A DNA stretch of 36,979 nucleotides from Chloroflexota bacterium (GCA_003171065.1 PMXQ01000050.1:1-36979); one strand, 5' to 3'. Counted from the first letter of the stretch, positions 7,915 to 15,762 are shown. Notes: generated by a model from the sequence alone, not told the origin. Numbers and translations are program-made.

Positions 7915-7923
7915 AGCACGGAG

Positions 7924-7953
7924 CACCTCTGTCGAGTCCGATGGAGGTGTTTT
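7924..7953 (+). terminator. Riboswitch expression platform: terminator that masks a Shine-Dalgarno
   Basis: CACCTC (7924-7929) pairs with GAGGTG (7944-7949) and is followed by TTTT (7950-7953), a short intrinsic terminator. The 3' arm together with the preceding base is GGAGGTG (7943-7949), a near-perfect Shine-Dalgarno 5 nt from ATG 7955. Forming the hairpin would therefore both stop transcription and hide the ribosome site. Confidence 0.75.
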
Positions 7954-7954
7954 C

Positions 7955-8080
7955 ATGCGCGAACAGACGGCCGGCAGGGCGGCGTTGGGGCGCACCGTTT
8001 CGACCGCCGTTTCGACTGCCGGGACGGCCGTCGTGGCGCCCGCCGCAGTGACCGAGAACGGGCGCCCGTGCGTGCGCTGA
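7955..8080 (+). CDS. 41-codon leader ORF of the thiamine operon
   Basis: The ATG at 7955 has the best ribosome site in the operon (GGAGGTG, spacing 5). The ORF encodes 41 residues, starting M-R-E-Q-T-A-G-R, rich in Ala, Thr and Val and with no recognised domain. Its TGA (8078-8080) lies 13 bases inside the pyrophosphokinase gene in another frame. That gene has a GTG start and no Shine-Dalgarno, so the leader probably delivers ribosomes to it by termination-reinitiation. The peptide may have no function of its own. An alternative is that a frameshift has split off the N-terminus of the kinase, but the kinase is already full length. Confidence 0.6.
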   Translation: MREQTAGRAALGRTVSTAVSTAGTAVVAPAAVTENGRPCVR

Positions 8081-8781
8081 TCGTCGCCGACGGTGACGTC
8101 CCGAGCCGCTCGGCGCTGTACGCGGGCTGGCCCCGCTGGGACAGCGACGTGGAGTTGATCGTGGCCGCCGACGGCGGCTGGGACAAGGCCGTGGAGCTCG
8201 GCCTGCGGCCGGCGCTGCTCGTGGGCGACGCCGACTCACTGCCCGAGGATCGCTTCGCGGAAATGGCCGCCGAGGGCGTCCCGGTCGAACGGTCGCCCAC
8301 GGCGAAGGACGAGTCCGACGCGGAGCTGGCGCTCCTCGCCGCTCTCCGGCGGGGGGCGACCCACGTGACGATCCTGGGGGCGCTGGGCGGTCGGCGTTTC
8401 GACCACTCGCTCGCGAACGTAGGCCTGCTCGCACTGCCCGAACCTGGAGTTGCGCAGGTGGAGCTGCTCGACGCGACGACGCGGGTGCGCCTCCTGTGCG
8501 CTCCGGCGGGCGGCGCGGCCCCGGTCCGGCTCGAGCTCCTCGGGGCCATGGGCGACCTGGTCTCGCTGCTGCCGCTTGGCGAGTCCGCCGAGGGCGTCAC
8601 CACATCCGGGCTGCTTTACCCGCTCCTCAACGAAACCCTTCGACCGGGCCCGGCCCGCGGGCTCTCCAACGTGTGCATCGCGACCGAGGCCAGCGTTTCG
8701 CTCCGCGTCGGCCGTCTGCTGATAGTCGAAATCAGAACGAACGTGCTAACCGGGCGCCCGGGGACAGGAGATCAGATGTGA
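8068..8781 (+). CDS. thiN: Thiamine pyrophosphokinase
   Basis: The product is 237 aa, near the 210-240 of the bacterial ThiN family. It transfers pyrophosphate from ATP to thiamine, giving TPP in the cytoplasm. Diagnostic stretches are A-A-D-G-G-W-D-K-A near residue 30, L-L-V-G-D-A-D-S-L (metal and ATP binding), S-P-T-A-K-D-E-S-D-A-E-L-A-L, and G-A-L-G-G-R-R-F-D-H-S-L-A-N. The C-terminal half is the usual substrate-binding beta domain. GTG 8068 is the start that preserves the whole first strand (R-A-L-I-V-A-D-G-D). It is the first enzyme of a TPP-riboswitch operon, and its TGA overlaps the GTG of ykoE (GTGA). Saved or imported thiamine would be phosphorylated here. Confidence 0.93.
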   Translation: MRALIVADGDVPSRSALYAGWPRWDSDVELIVAADGGWDKAVELGLRPALLVGDADSLPEDRFAEMAAEGVPVERSPTAKDESDAELALLAALRRGATHVTILGALGGRRFDHSLANVGLLALPEPGVAQVELLDATTRVRLLCAPAGGAAPVRLELLGAMGDLVSLLPLGESAEGVTTSGLLYPLLNETLRPGPARGLSNVCIATEASVSLRVGRLLIVEIRTNVLTGRPGTGDQM

Positions 8782-9365
8782 AAGCGCTGGCAGCTTATAG
8801 ACCCTCCACCGAGCGCTTCCGCTGGCGGACGGTCGATATCGTCGTCGTAGCTCTGCTGGCCGTCGCCTTCGGCGTCGTCTTCTGGGCCTGGGGGACGTAC
8901 GTCTGGGCATGGGGCAGCTTCCTCGGCCCCCAGACCGAGTCGCTTCTCACAGGCGTCTGGCTGCTTCCGGCCGTCGTGTGTCCGCTGATCGTGCGCAGGC
9001 CCGGCGCGGCGCTCTTTGGCGAGCTCGTGGCGGCTGTAGTCTCGGCGCTGCTCGGCAGCGTTTGGGGTCTGGACACGCTGGCGTCCGGGCTGCTCCAGGG
9101 CGCCGGCGCGGAAGTCGTCTTCCTCATCACCATGTATCGGGCATGGAATCCCGCGATCGCGATCCTGGCCGCGGCGGGAGCGGGGGTCGGCGAGGCGATC
9201 CACGACCTGATCGTCAGCTATCCCGGCATCGACTACGCAGGTCGGGCGGCCATCGGCGCGGCCGAGATCATCTCGGCCATCGTGGTTGTCGGGATCGGCG
9301 GCTGGCTGCTCGTTCGGGCGCTGCGACGGACCGGCGCGCTGCAGACGTTTCCGTCCGGAGCGTGA
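8778..9365 (+). CDS. ykoE: YkoE, substrate-binding membrane subunit of a thiamine-precursor transporter
   Basis: The product is 195 aa and strongly hydrophobic, with about five or six helices. After a cytoplasmic start comes F-R-W-R-T-V-D-I-V-V-V-A-L-L, typical of YkoE. It is the S component of an ECF-like importer for hydroxymethylpyrimidine or a related thiamine precursor. Conserved-looking Trp and Gly residues (W-A-W-G-T-Y-V-W-A-W-G) lie in the second helix. The GTG start overlaps the upstream TGA by 4 bases, and its own TGA overlaps the GTG of ykoD in the same way. The exact ligand is inferred from the family and the riboswitch. Confidence 0.9.
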   Translation: MKALAAYRPSTERFRWRTVDIVVVALLAVAFGVVFWAWGTYVWAWGSFLGPQTESLLTGVWLLPAVVCPLIVRRPGAALFGELVAAVVSALLGSVWGLDTLASGLLQGAGAEVVFLITMYRAWNPAIAILAAAGAGVGEAIHDLIVSYPGIDYAGRAAIGAAEIISAIVVVGIGGWLLVRALRRTGALQTFPSGA

Positions 9366-11074
9366 CCGAAGCCGCGGTCGGCGGACCGTCGATCTACCCG
9401 GCCGCCCCGCCCTCCATCGAGGCCGACGGGCTTGGCTGGACCTACGCCGGCAGAACCCGACCGGCCATCGAAGGCCTGACGTTTCGGCTGGAGGGGGGGC
9501 GAGTCTTGCTCGTTCTCGGCCCGTCCGGATCGGGCAAGAGCACTCTGGCTCGCGCCCTCGCGGGCCTGGTGCCGCACGTCCTGCCCGGCAGCTGGCAAGG
9601 CGGGCTTCGCGTCGGCGGGCTGGAGGTCGCCGATACGCCGGCCCGATTGCTGGGTGAGCGGATCGGCCTCGTCTTCCAGGACCCCGAAAGCCAGCTTGTC
9701 ATGTCGCGCGTCGACGACGAGGTCGCGTTCGGCCTGGAGAACCGCGGCTGGCCACGTCCGGCGATGGTGTCGCGCGTTCCCGACGCGCTGGCGCAGGTGG
9801 GCCTGTCGGGTTTCGAGCCGCGCAGCACAATCACTCTCTCCGGCGGCGAGAAGCAGCGCCTGGCAATCGCGGACATCCTCGCCGCCCGGCCGGGTCTGCT
9901 CGTGCTGGACGAACCGACGGCGAATCTCGATCCACCCGGGATGCACTCCATCTTCGAGCGGCTGGAGGTCCTGGCCCGGCGCCGCGAGCACACCATCGTC
10001 CTGATCGAGCACAGGCTGGACGCGGCCCTGCCTCTTGCCGACGACGTTCTGCTGATCGACGACGAGGGCCACCAGCTGGCCTTCGCGCCGGCCGGTTCCG
10101 TGGGCCGGGAAGCAGTGGAGCTGCTCGAGCGCAGCGGTGCCTGGGTGCCGCGGGCCTGGCGGGGCGCGCGACCAGCCGGCAAGCCAACGGGCGAACGGGC
10201 GGTCGAACTATCGGGCGAATCGGCGGCTTCAGGCAGCCGATCGGTTGAGGTTGGGGTGCTTCTGCTGGAGGCCGCCGACGTTCACATCGAATACCCTGCC
10301 GACGAGAGCGGGACGCGCGTGGCCCTGGACCGGGTGTCGGCTTCCGTGCGGGCCGGCGAGCGAATCGCCCTGGTAGGGCCGAACGGCGCCGGCAAGTCGA
10401 GCCTGCTGTTCGCGCTGGCGGGGCTGCTTCGGCCGGCGGCTGGGACCGTGCGGCTGCGCGCGTTGCCGCGGGACGGTGAAGCGGCCGAGCCGATGCGTGA
10501 TCCTTCGCGGTTGAGGGCGCGTGAGCTTGCTGCGCGGATCGGGCTGGTCTTCCAGGATCCCGAGCTCGGCTTCGTGGCGGGCACGGCGCGCGACGAAGTG
10601 AGCGCCACCGCCCGCGCCACCGCCGGTCGCGACGGCCCCTCGGCTGGCGCGCCGGACCAGCAAGGCGCCGACGGCGTGCTGGCTCACTTCGGCCTGGGCC
10701 ATCTCGCCGGCGAAGTCCCGTTTCGGCTCAGTCAGGGCGAACAGCGCCGCCTGAGCCTGGCCGCCCTCGCGCTTCGACCCCCGGCCGTCCTCCTGCTCGA
10801 CGAGCCGACCTTCGGCCTCGACCGGCGCGGAACCGAGGCAGTGCTGGCACTTCTGGACGACCGTCGAACCGCGGGGCAGGCCCAGATCCTCGCCACCCAC
10901 GACCCGCGGCTCCTGCCGGCTTGCGACCGCGTGGTGGCTCTGGATCGTGGCCGCGTCGTCTTCGACGGATCGCCGGACGCGTTCCTGGCCGCTCCGCCGT
11001 ACGAGCCCGCCGCGCCGTGGCGCGACGGCGTCGCGCACGGGCGGTCGACGGCACCCCGACAGGCCGACCGATGA
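9362..11074 (+). CDS. ykoD: YkoD, fused double ABC ATPase of the thiamine-precursor transporter
   Basis: The product is 570 aa carrying two complete ABC ATPase domains in one chain, the arrangement of YkoD-type energising subunits. Domain 1 has Walker A L-G-P-S-G-S-G-K-S-T near residue 52, signature L-S-G-G-E-K-Q-R near 159 and Walker B L-L-V-L-D-E-P-T near 179. Domain 2 has Walker A V-G-P-N-G-A-G-K-S-S near 338, signature L-S-Q-G-E-Q-R-R near 457 and V-L-L-L-D-E-P-T near 476. The linker (about residues 265-295) is Ala/Gly/Ser-rich. GTG 9362 is chosen for its GTGA overlap and because homology begins shortly after; the frame is open far upstream, but that part overlaps ykoE. It hydrolyses ATP on the cytoplasmic face to drive YkoE/YkoC. 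Confidence 0.93.
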   Translation: MTEAAVGGPSIYPAAPPSIEADGLGWTYAGRTRPAIEGLTFRLEGGRVLLVLGPSGSGKSTLARALAGLVPHVLPGSWQGGLRVGGLEVADTPARLLGERIGLVFQDPESQLVMSRVDDEVAFGLENRGWPRPAMVSRVPDALAQVGLSGFEPRSTITLSGGEKQRLAIADILAARPGLLVLDEPTANLDPPGMHSIFERLEVLARRREHTIVLIEHRLDAALPLADDVLLIDDEGHQLAFAPAGSVGREAVELLERSGAWVPRAWRGARPAGKPTGERAVELSGESAASGSRSVEVGVLLLEAADVHIEYPADESGTRVALDRVSASVRAGERIALVGPNGAGKSSLLFALAGLLRPAAGTVRLRALPRDGEAAEPMRDPSRLRARELAARIGLVFQDPELGFVAGTARDEVSATARATAGRDGPSAGAPDQQGADGVLAHFGLGHLAGEVPFRLSQGEQRRLSLAALALRPPAVLLLDEPTFGLDRRGTEAVLALLDDRRTAGQAQILATHDPRLLPACDRVVALDRGRVVFDGSPDAFLAAPPYEPAAPWRDGVAHGRSTAPRQADR

Positions 11075-11856
11075 GCGTGCTCCCGGCCCCTCTCGCGCCG
11101 ACCCGACCGGCCTTCCTGACCCGGACCACGCCCGCGGCGCGTCTCGTGGCCGGCACGGCATGGCTGGTCGCCAGCATCATCACCCTCGACCCGATCGTGC
11201 CCGTTCGGCTGTCCCTCGCCGCGATCGTCGCCCTGTGGCTCTGGTCGGGTCTGCCGCTGCGGCGCATCCCCCGCCGGCTTGCCCCGCTCGGCTTCGCCAT
11301 GCTGAGCCTGACCGCCTTCTCGATCCTGCTCTCGAGCGCCAACGGCGACATCTCGCTGGCGGCCGTCGCCCAGATCGGCCCGGCGCGGATCACCGGCCCG
11401 GCCATCTCGGCCGGCGTGGCCGTCGGTCTCCGCATCGTCGTGATCGCCCTGACGACCCTGCTTGTCTTCGGTCCGTCGGACCTGACGCGGATGGCCGACT
11501 CGCTGGTTCAGCAGTGGCACTTCCCGGACAGGTTCGCCTACGGCACGCTGGCCGCCCTGCGCGTCGCGCCGTTCATGGCCGGCGACTGGATCACCATCGG
11601 CGCCGCGCGTCGCCTACGCGGCATTACGCCCCGCAGTCCGGTCGGGCGCGTTCGCGAGGCGGGCGGGCGGCTGATGGTGATGCTCGTCTCCTCGATCCGT
11701 CGGGCCGAACGTCTCGCCCTGGCTATGGACGCTCGTGGCTTCGACAGCGGCGTCCGGCGCACCCACTTCCGCGAACTGCGGATGGGCTGGCGCGACTGGC
11801 TGACGATCACGGTGGCCCTCGCCGTCGCGGCAGCCGCGCTCTTCGTTGCCCGTTAG
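11071..11856 (+). CDS. ykoC: YkoC, ECF-type transmembrane coupling subunit
   Basis: The product is 261 aa with hydrophobic segments in the first half and a long cytoplasmic coupling region. Two Ala-Arg-Gly-like coupling motifs expected of EcfT proteins are visible: A-A-R-R-L-R-G near residue 180, and A-L-A-M-D-A-R-G-F-D near residue 220. They contact the ATPase grooves. ATG 11071 overlaps the stop of ykoD (ATGA). This is the last gene of the thiamine operon, and the next gene has its own promoter 35 bases on. No terminator is evident in that gap. Confidence 0.9.
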   Translation: MSVLPAPLAPTRPAFLTRTTPAARLVAGTAWLVASIITLDPIVPVRLSLAAIVALWLWSGLPLRRIPRRLAPLGFAMLSLTAFSILLSSANGDISLAAVAQIGPARITGPAISAGVAVGLRIVVIALTTLLVFGPSDLTRMADSLVQQWHFPDRFAYGTLAALRVAPFMAGDWITIGAARRLRGITPRSPVGRVREAGGRLMVMLVSSIRRAERLALAMDARGFDSGVRRTHFRELRMGWRDWLTITVALAVAAAALFVAR

Positions 11857-11878
11857 TCGCCGTCGCAGGACGCGCTGC

Positions 11879-11890
11879 TAATCTGTTGGC
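11879..11890 (+). promoter_or_regulatory. -10 box of a leaderless promoter for the Bcp gene
   Basis: TAATCT (11879-11884) is followed by 6 nt (GTTGGC) and ATG 11891. The string is close to the one before the methyltransferase (TAGGCT, 6 nt, GTG). Confidence 0.55.
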
Positions 11891-12376
11891 ATGAACAACG
11901 TGCCACAAGTGGGCGAGCTCGCCCCCGATTTCGAGCTTCACGACGACGAGGGGCGGACCCACCGCCTCTCGGAGAGACAAGGCCAGTTCACAGTCGTCTA
12001 TTTCTACCCGGCCGACGACACCCCCGGATGCACCAAGGAAGCCTGCGCCTTCCGCGACGCCCACGCCTCGTTCGACGACGCCCGCACGGAAGTCTGGGGC
12101 ATCAGCCCGCAGGGAGCCGCCAGCAAGGCGGCCTTCCGTGCCAAGTACGGGCTGCCCTTCGCGCTCCTCGCCGACGAGGACCACGCCGTGGCCGGCTCGT
12201 ACGGCAGCTGGGTGGAGAAGCAGAACTACGGCAAGACCTACTGGGGCGTGGCCCGTAATAGCTTCCTGGTGGGACCGGACGGGCGAATCGTCACCGTCTG
12301 GACGAAGGTCAAACCCGACGACCACGCCTCCGAAGTCCTGGCCGCCCTGCGAGAGGCCCGCGCGGCGCTCGTCTGA
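11891..12376 (+). CDS. bcp: Peroxiredoxin of the Bcp/PrxQ type
   Basis: The product is 161 aa, a standard length. It reduces hydrogen peroxide and organic peroxides using a thiol donor such as thioredoxin. The peroxidatic Cys is residue 47 in T-P-G-C-T-K-E-A-C, and Cys 52 in the same motif is the resolving Cys of the typical Bcp CxxxxC arrangement. Y-F-Y-P-A-D-D and A-F-R-D are also family signatures. The substrate-pocket Arg is expected near W-G-V-A-R-N-S-F-L. The start at 11891 fits the family N-terminus (G-E-L-A-P-D-F-E-L) and the leaderless -10. It is probably monocistronic. Confidence 0.95.
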   Translation: MNNVPQVGELAPDFELHDDEGRTHRLSERQGQFTVVYFYPADDTPGCTKEACAFRDAHASFDDARTEVWGISPQGAASKAAFRAKYGLPFALLADEDHAVAGSYGSWVEKQNYGKTYWGVARNSFLVGPDGRIVTVWTKVKPDDHASEVLAALREARAALV

Positions 12377-12611
12377 AACAGGCCTGCCGCGAAATCGCTG
12401 GCCGCAGGCGCCCTGGTCCGCGCCAGAGTGTAGAGTCCCGGACAGCAACAGAGGCCTCGCCCGTGGGGGGAGACGAGCGAAGCCTCGGGCGGCATGATAC
12501 CTCGCGTCTGCAAGACGCGGGGTCGCGTCTGAGGCCCGCTTACGCGTGCTGAAAGCGCGTCCGTTGCCGTCGGACAACGGTGAGATTCCACGCCCGGAGC
12601 CAGGACGCATC
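12377..12611 (+). other. Promoter and structured leader upstream of the PIG-L gene
   Basis: An extended -10 TGTAGAGT (12429-12436) opens a transcript of about 170 bases before ATG 12612. The leader contains a perfect hairpin, GCGTCT-GCA-AGACGC, then a second GCGTCT. It also holds competing pairings of GAGGC with GCCTC and of CGCCCG with CGGGCG, which cannot all form at once. I could not match it to TPP, glycine, SAM, fluoride, cyclic-di-GMP, T-box or ydaO consensus. Ahead of the promoter a weak hairpin (GCCTGC 12382-12387, GCAGGC 12404-12409) may end the Bcp transcript. Confidence 0.45.
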
Positions 12612-13388
12612 ATGATCGAAGAAACAGACTCCCCTCATACCTGGCGACCACGACGCTTCATGGTCATCGTCGGCCACCCCGACGACGCCGACTTCGGCCC
12701 GGCCGGCACGGCATCGGCCTGGATCGACGCCGGCTCCGAGGGCTGGCTGGTGTGCTGCACCTCGGGCGACGCCGGCGGCGAGGACCCTGAGGCGAACCCG
12801 CTCGAGCTGGCTCGGGCGCGCGAAGAGGAGCAGCGCCGGGCGGCTCGCATCGTCGGCTATCAGGGCGTGACCTTCCTCCATCAGCCGGATGGCAACCTGG
12901 TCAACGATCTGTCCCTGCGCGAGATGCTCGTCCGCGAGATCCGGACCTTCAGACCCGACGCGGTCCTGGCCGGCGATCCAGAGGTGGTGATCAATCGAGG
13001 CGGAGGCATCAACCACACCGACCACCGGGCGGCGGCCATGGCGGCCGTGGACTCCGTCTACCCGGCTGCCCGCAACCCGATGGCCTTCCCGTGGCTCCAG
13101 CGCCAGGGATTTCCCGCTCACCGAGTGCGGAGGCTGTACTTGATGTGGTCGAACCAGCCCGACGTCTGGATCGACGTCAGCGCGACCGCGGATCGGAAGA
13201 TCGAGGCCCTGCGGGCCCACGAAAGCCAACTCCACGATCCCGAGGCGGTGTTCGCTCGGGTGCGCGCCCGGATGGTCGAGCAGGGAGCCGCGATCGGCGT
13301 GGCCGCCGCGGAGAGCTACCGGCTTGTGGTTTTCGAGGCGGACCCGACAGAACCTGAGCCGGCGGCCGAGCGGCCGCAGGCGGGGTAG
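12612..13388 (+). CDS. PIG-L (LmbE-like) family deacetylase
   Basis: The product is 258 aa from ATG 12612; GTG 12546 would add 22 residues of unlike composition. The zinc site of the family is visible: G-H-P-D-D-A-D-F-G (residues 21-29, equivalent to AHPDD) and I-N-H-T-D-H-R-A-A (around 133-140). Relatives remove acetyl groups from N-acetylglucosamine conjugates, for example in mycothiol or bacillithiol synthesis (MshB, BshB) or antibiotic pathways. None of the partner genes of those pathways is in the window, so the substrate is open. The last 15 residues are Pro/Glu-rich. It lies behind a long leader of unknown function. Confidence 0.85.
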   Translation: MIEETDSPHTWRPRRFMVIVGHPDDADFGPAGTASAWIDAGSEGWLVCCTSGDAGGEDPEANPLELARAREEEQRRAARIVGYQGVTFLHQPDGNLVNDLSLREMLVREIRTFRPDAVLAGDPEVVINRGGGINHTDHRAAAMAAVDSVYPAARNPMAFPWLQRQGFPAHRVRRLYLMWSNQPDVWIDVSATADRKIEALRAHESQLHDPEAVFARVRARMVEQGAAIGVAAAESYRLVVFEADPTEPEPAAERPQAG

Positions 13389-13415
13389 GTCTTCGTTCGG
13401 GCCTTCGGGGCGTAG

Positions 13416-14780
13416 CTATTCGCGACCGGGCAGCAGCAGCAGCGGCCGCGCGCGCGGCCAGTCGTTCCAGAGGTCGGCCACTGCCTCGGCGCGACGACCA
13501 AGCATGAGGACCAGCTCGCCCATGGTGATCGACGGGGCTCTCTCGGCCAGGAGCGCGATCGGGTCCACTCGGACGTGGCGGTAGAGTTGAGCCGCCTCTT
13601 CGGGCCGCGGCCAGTTGCGAACGCGGACGGTGAGCAGACCCGCCTGACCGAGGGCCATCGAGAGCTCGCGCTGACCCGGTACGCGTCCGTCGGCAAACCC
13701 GCCCATGCCGTCGTAGCGGAATCCAAGCGCGGCCAGACCGCGTGCCACTTCGCGGGCCTCGTCCACGGTGAGCTGATCCCAGAACGCATTGCCCGCCGTG
13801 AATACGAAGCAGCCGTTGTCGATGGCCGTCGCCACGACTGCGTCCACGAAGTCGGAAAGGCACAGCTGCCAGCGACGCCGCTGCTCGGCATCCGGGCCCG
13901 CCAGCCAATCCACCAGGCGACTCATCGTGGTGCCGTCTTGCTGCAGGAGTCGAACGATCATGGGCGGCTTCGGCCCGCGGAGCTCGACCGGCGCCCCTGG
14001 CTCCTCCAATTGGGGAGCGGCGCCGGCGGCCACACCGATCGATGTGGGCGACGCGCCGATCGATGCGGGCGACGCGCCGATCGATGCGGGCGACGCGCCA
14101 ACCCCTGTGGCGCCGGCCTTGCGGATTCCGAAGGCCGGCGTGGTGGCGGGGGTTGGCGCCGCCGGGGTCACGGCCGGCTGCGTCTGCGCCCGGGCGGTCT
14201 GCGCAACCTGGGGTTCCGGGATCGGCCCCGCCGCCGACCCGCTGGAGGGATCGCCGGCCACAGCGGCTACCTCCTGGCCCTGCGAGGCGGCCAGCGCCTC
14301 CCGCGCCTCGCGGCAGGCTCCCACGGCGGACTCCGCCATGGCCCGGCTCGCCTCCGCGATCGCCGTCAGGCGGTCGAGCTCGGCTGCCAGCGCGTCGGTC
14401 GCATCGCGCTCTCGCTGGATCCGCGTCTGCGCACCGCGGACCGCGCCGTTGACACGGTTGATCTCGGCCAGCCAGGATGCGGCGGCCATCTCGACCTGAT
14501 CCCGCATCGTGGCCCTCCCGATCGCCTTGCGGAAGGTTTGGTGGGCCTCTTCCTTGGCGGCGCGAGTAGCCCGCGGATCGACCGCGGTCTGGGCAGATAC
14601 CAGGATCGCCAGCTGGGCATCCAACTGGAGGCGCGTCTGGGCGACGCGCTCCTCGGCAGCTTCCGCCTCTCGACGCGCCAGTTCGGCGAAACTGCATCGA
14701 ATCTCGACCAGCCGGCTCCAGTTCGATCCGAGATCGAGCGAATCGGCGCCTGCCAGGCTCCCCCGGTCATCGACCTGCAC
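13416..14780 (-). CDS. Unknown protein: coiled coil, Pro/Ala linker and C-terminal domain
   Basis: The product is 454 aa. Residues 30-165 are Ala/Glu/Arg-rich heptad-like sequence, probably a long coiled coil. Residues 165-275 form a low-complexity linker that includes three G-A-S-P-x-S-I repeats (21-bp units at 14037-14099). The last about 170 residues form a compact domain (I-V-R-L-L-Q-Q-D-G-T-T-M-S-R-L-V, then D-F-V-D-A-V-V-A-T-A-I, and F-R-Y-D-G-M-G-G-F-A-D-G-R). No signal peptide or membrane segment is seen. GTG 14780 has GGGGAGGA about 6 nt upstream, a clear Shine-Dalgarno. I do not know the family. It resembles a cytoplasmic scaffold or phage-shock-like protein only in shape. Confidence 0.65.
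   Translation of the reverse strand: MQVDDRGSLAGADSLDLGSNWSRLVEIRCSFAELARREAEAAEERVAQTRLQLDAQLAILVSAQTAVDPRATRAAKEEAHQTFRKAIGRATMRDQVEMAAASWLAEINRVNGAVRGAQTRIQRERDATDALAAELDRLTAIAEASRAMAESAVGACREAREALAASQGQEVAAVAGDPSSGSAAGPIPEPQVAQTARAQTQPAVTPAAPTPATTPAFGIRKAGATGVGASPASIGASPASIGASPTSIGVAAGAAPQLEEPGAPVELRGPKPPMIVRLLQQDGTTMSRLVDWLAGPDAEQRRRWQLCLSDFVDAVVATAIDNGCFVFTAGNAFWDQLTVDEAREVARGLAALGFRYDGMGGFADGRVPGQRELSMALGQAGLLTVRVRNWPRPEEAAQLYRHVRVDPIALLAERAPSITMGELVLMLGRRAEAVADLWNDWPRARPLLLLPGRE
14037..14099. repeat. Three 21-bp tandem repeats within a coding linker
   Basis: Units at 14037-14057, 14058-14078 and 14079-14099 differ by at most one base. They encode three seven-residue G-A-S-P-(A/T)-S-I repeats on the minus strand. 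Confidence 0.85.
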
Positions 14781-15028
14781 GTGGTCCTCCCCGTGCGCCG
14801 GTAAGGCCCGCCCTACAACGAGTCGCGCGAACCGGCGGCCGCGAGTGCCGACTGGCGCATACTGCGCAGCCGACCCAGGCGCGAAGGGCTGGGCGGACGG
14901 CCGGTCGTCGTCGAGCGGGAGGTTGTCCGAAACGCCGGAGCGGACGCCGCGGCGTCAGGACACAACCGCTGCGTGCCTGAGCGTGCCGAGATGCGCGAGC
15001 GCACTTGGATACGTGAGCGCGCCGAACG

Positions 15029-15361
15029 TCAGCCCTTGGGCGCGCCAGCAGCGCGGCGTCCGCGATTGGTGCGACGCTCAGGTGTGAGCAGTCCGACGAG
15101 GAAGCCGTCGCCGTGCTTTCGGACGGCGATCTCAACGTTGGCTTCGGCGGCTACGCGCAGCAATCGCTGCCGGATCGTTATCGGCTTTTCCGCAGGATCG
15201 AGCCGAACCGCGAAGACCTGCTCAGGACCTTTGAGCTGGGCAATGAGCCGCTTGAACTGGCGCTGTTGCTGATCCCGCTCCTTTGCGGCCGGGCTCAACT
15301 CGCGCGTCGGTGTGGCAGCTTTGTCCATGAGCGCCGGGTCGGCCTTGCGAACTGTAACCAT
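15029..15361 (-). CDS. Small basic hypothetical protein
   Basis: The product is 110 aa from ATG 15361, which has AGAGGA 7 nt upstream; a GTG/ATG further up at 15391 lacks a ribosome site. It is rich in Lys, Arg and Gln. A predicted helical start (A-K-E-R-D-Q-Q-Q-R-Q-F-K-R-L-I) is followed by I-R-Q-R-L-L-R-V-A-A-E-A-N-V-E-I-A-V and a basic Gly/Arg tail. It has no membrane segment. It may bind nucleic acid, judging only by charge. The next gene downstream on this strand starts 248 bases on, so co-transcription is possible but not shown. Confidence 0.6.
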   Translation of the reverse strand: MVTVRKADPALMDKAATPTRELSPAAKERDQQQRQFKRLIAQLKGPEQVFAVRLDPAEKPITIRQRLLRVAAEANVEIAVRKHGDGFLVGLLTPERRTNRGRRAAGAPKG

Positions 15362-15762
15362 GATGTTCCTCTCTCCCAGTCCACGACCCAATTTCGATGT
15401 GAGTCGCCGGCAGCCCCGGCGATAACAGAATCACTATACGCCTTATCCGCCTTCGTGGAAATGTGACCAGAGGGCATCCTCGAATGAGCCGAGGTATGGG
15501 CGCGAAGTTGATCTGGCGAGACAGGAGACCGTGTCGATCACCCGGAAATGTGAGATGTGCGATGGTTGGTCCTCGCCAGGATGCCGGCCGGACGATACCT
15601 GAGGTCGGTCTCCAACGGACGGCCTCGGGATCGAGCAAGAGCGGCGGTGCCAGTCGGCGCGGCACGGCCCGGCGAGCCGGGCTAGACTGTCGGGCGCGTC
15701 CTCGCTAGACGCTCCTGCCTTGAGCCGGTCGGTCCAAGATGCGTGCAGCAGGTGGTACCACC
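15362..15762. other. Divergent promoter region
   Basis: Towards the left, minus-strand TATAGT (15438-15433) gives a leader of about 65 bases before ATG 15361. Towards the right, GGGCTAGACTG (TAGACT 15683-15688) and a second TAGACG at about 15705 lie 60-80 bases before the transhydrogenase start. The middle 200 bases contain no gene I can support. Confidence 0.45.

Noticed and set aside
8909-9361. N-terminal extension of YkoD
   Set aside because: This upstream part overlaps ykoE in another frame and has shadow composition; GTG 9362 with its GTGA overlap is the start.
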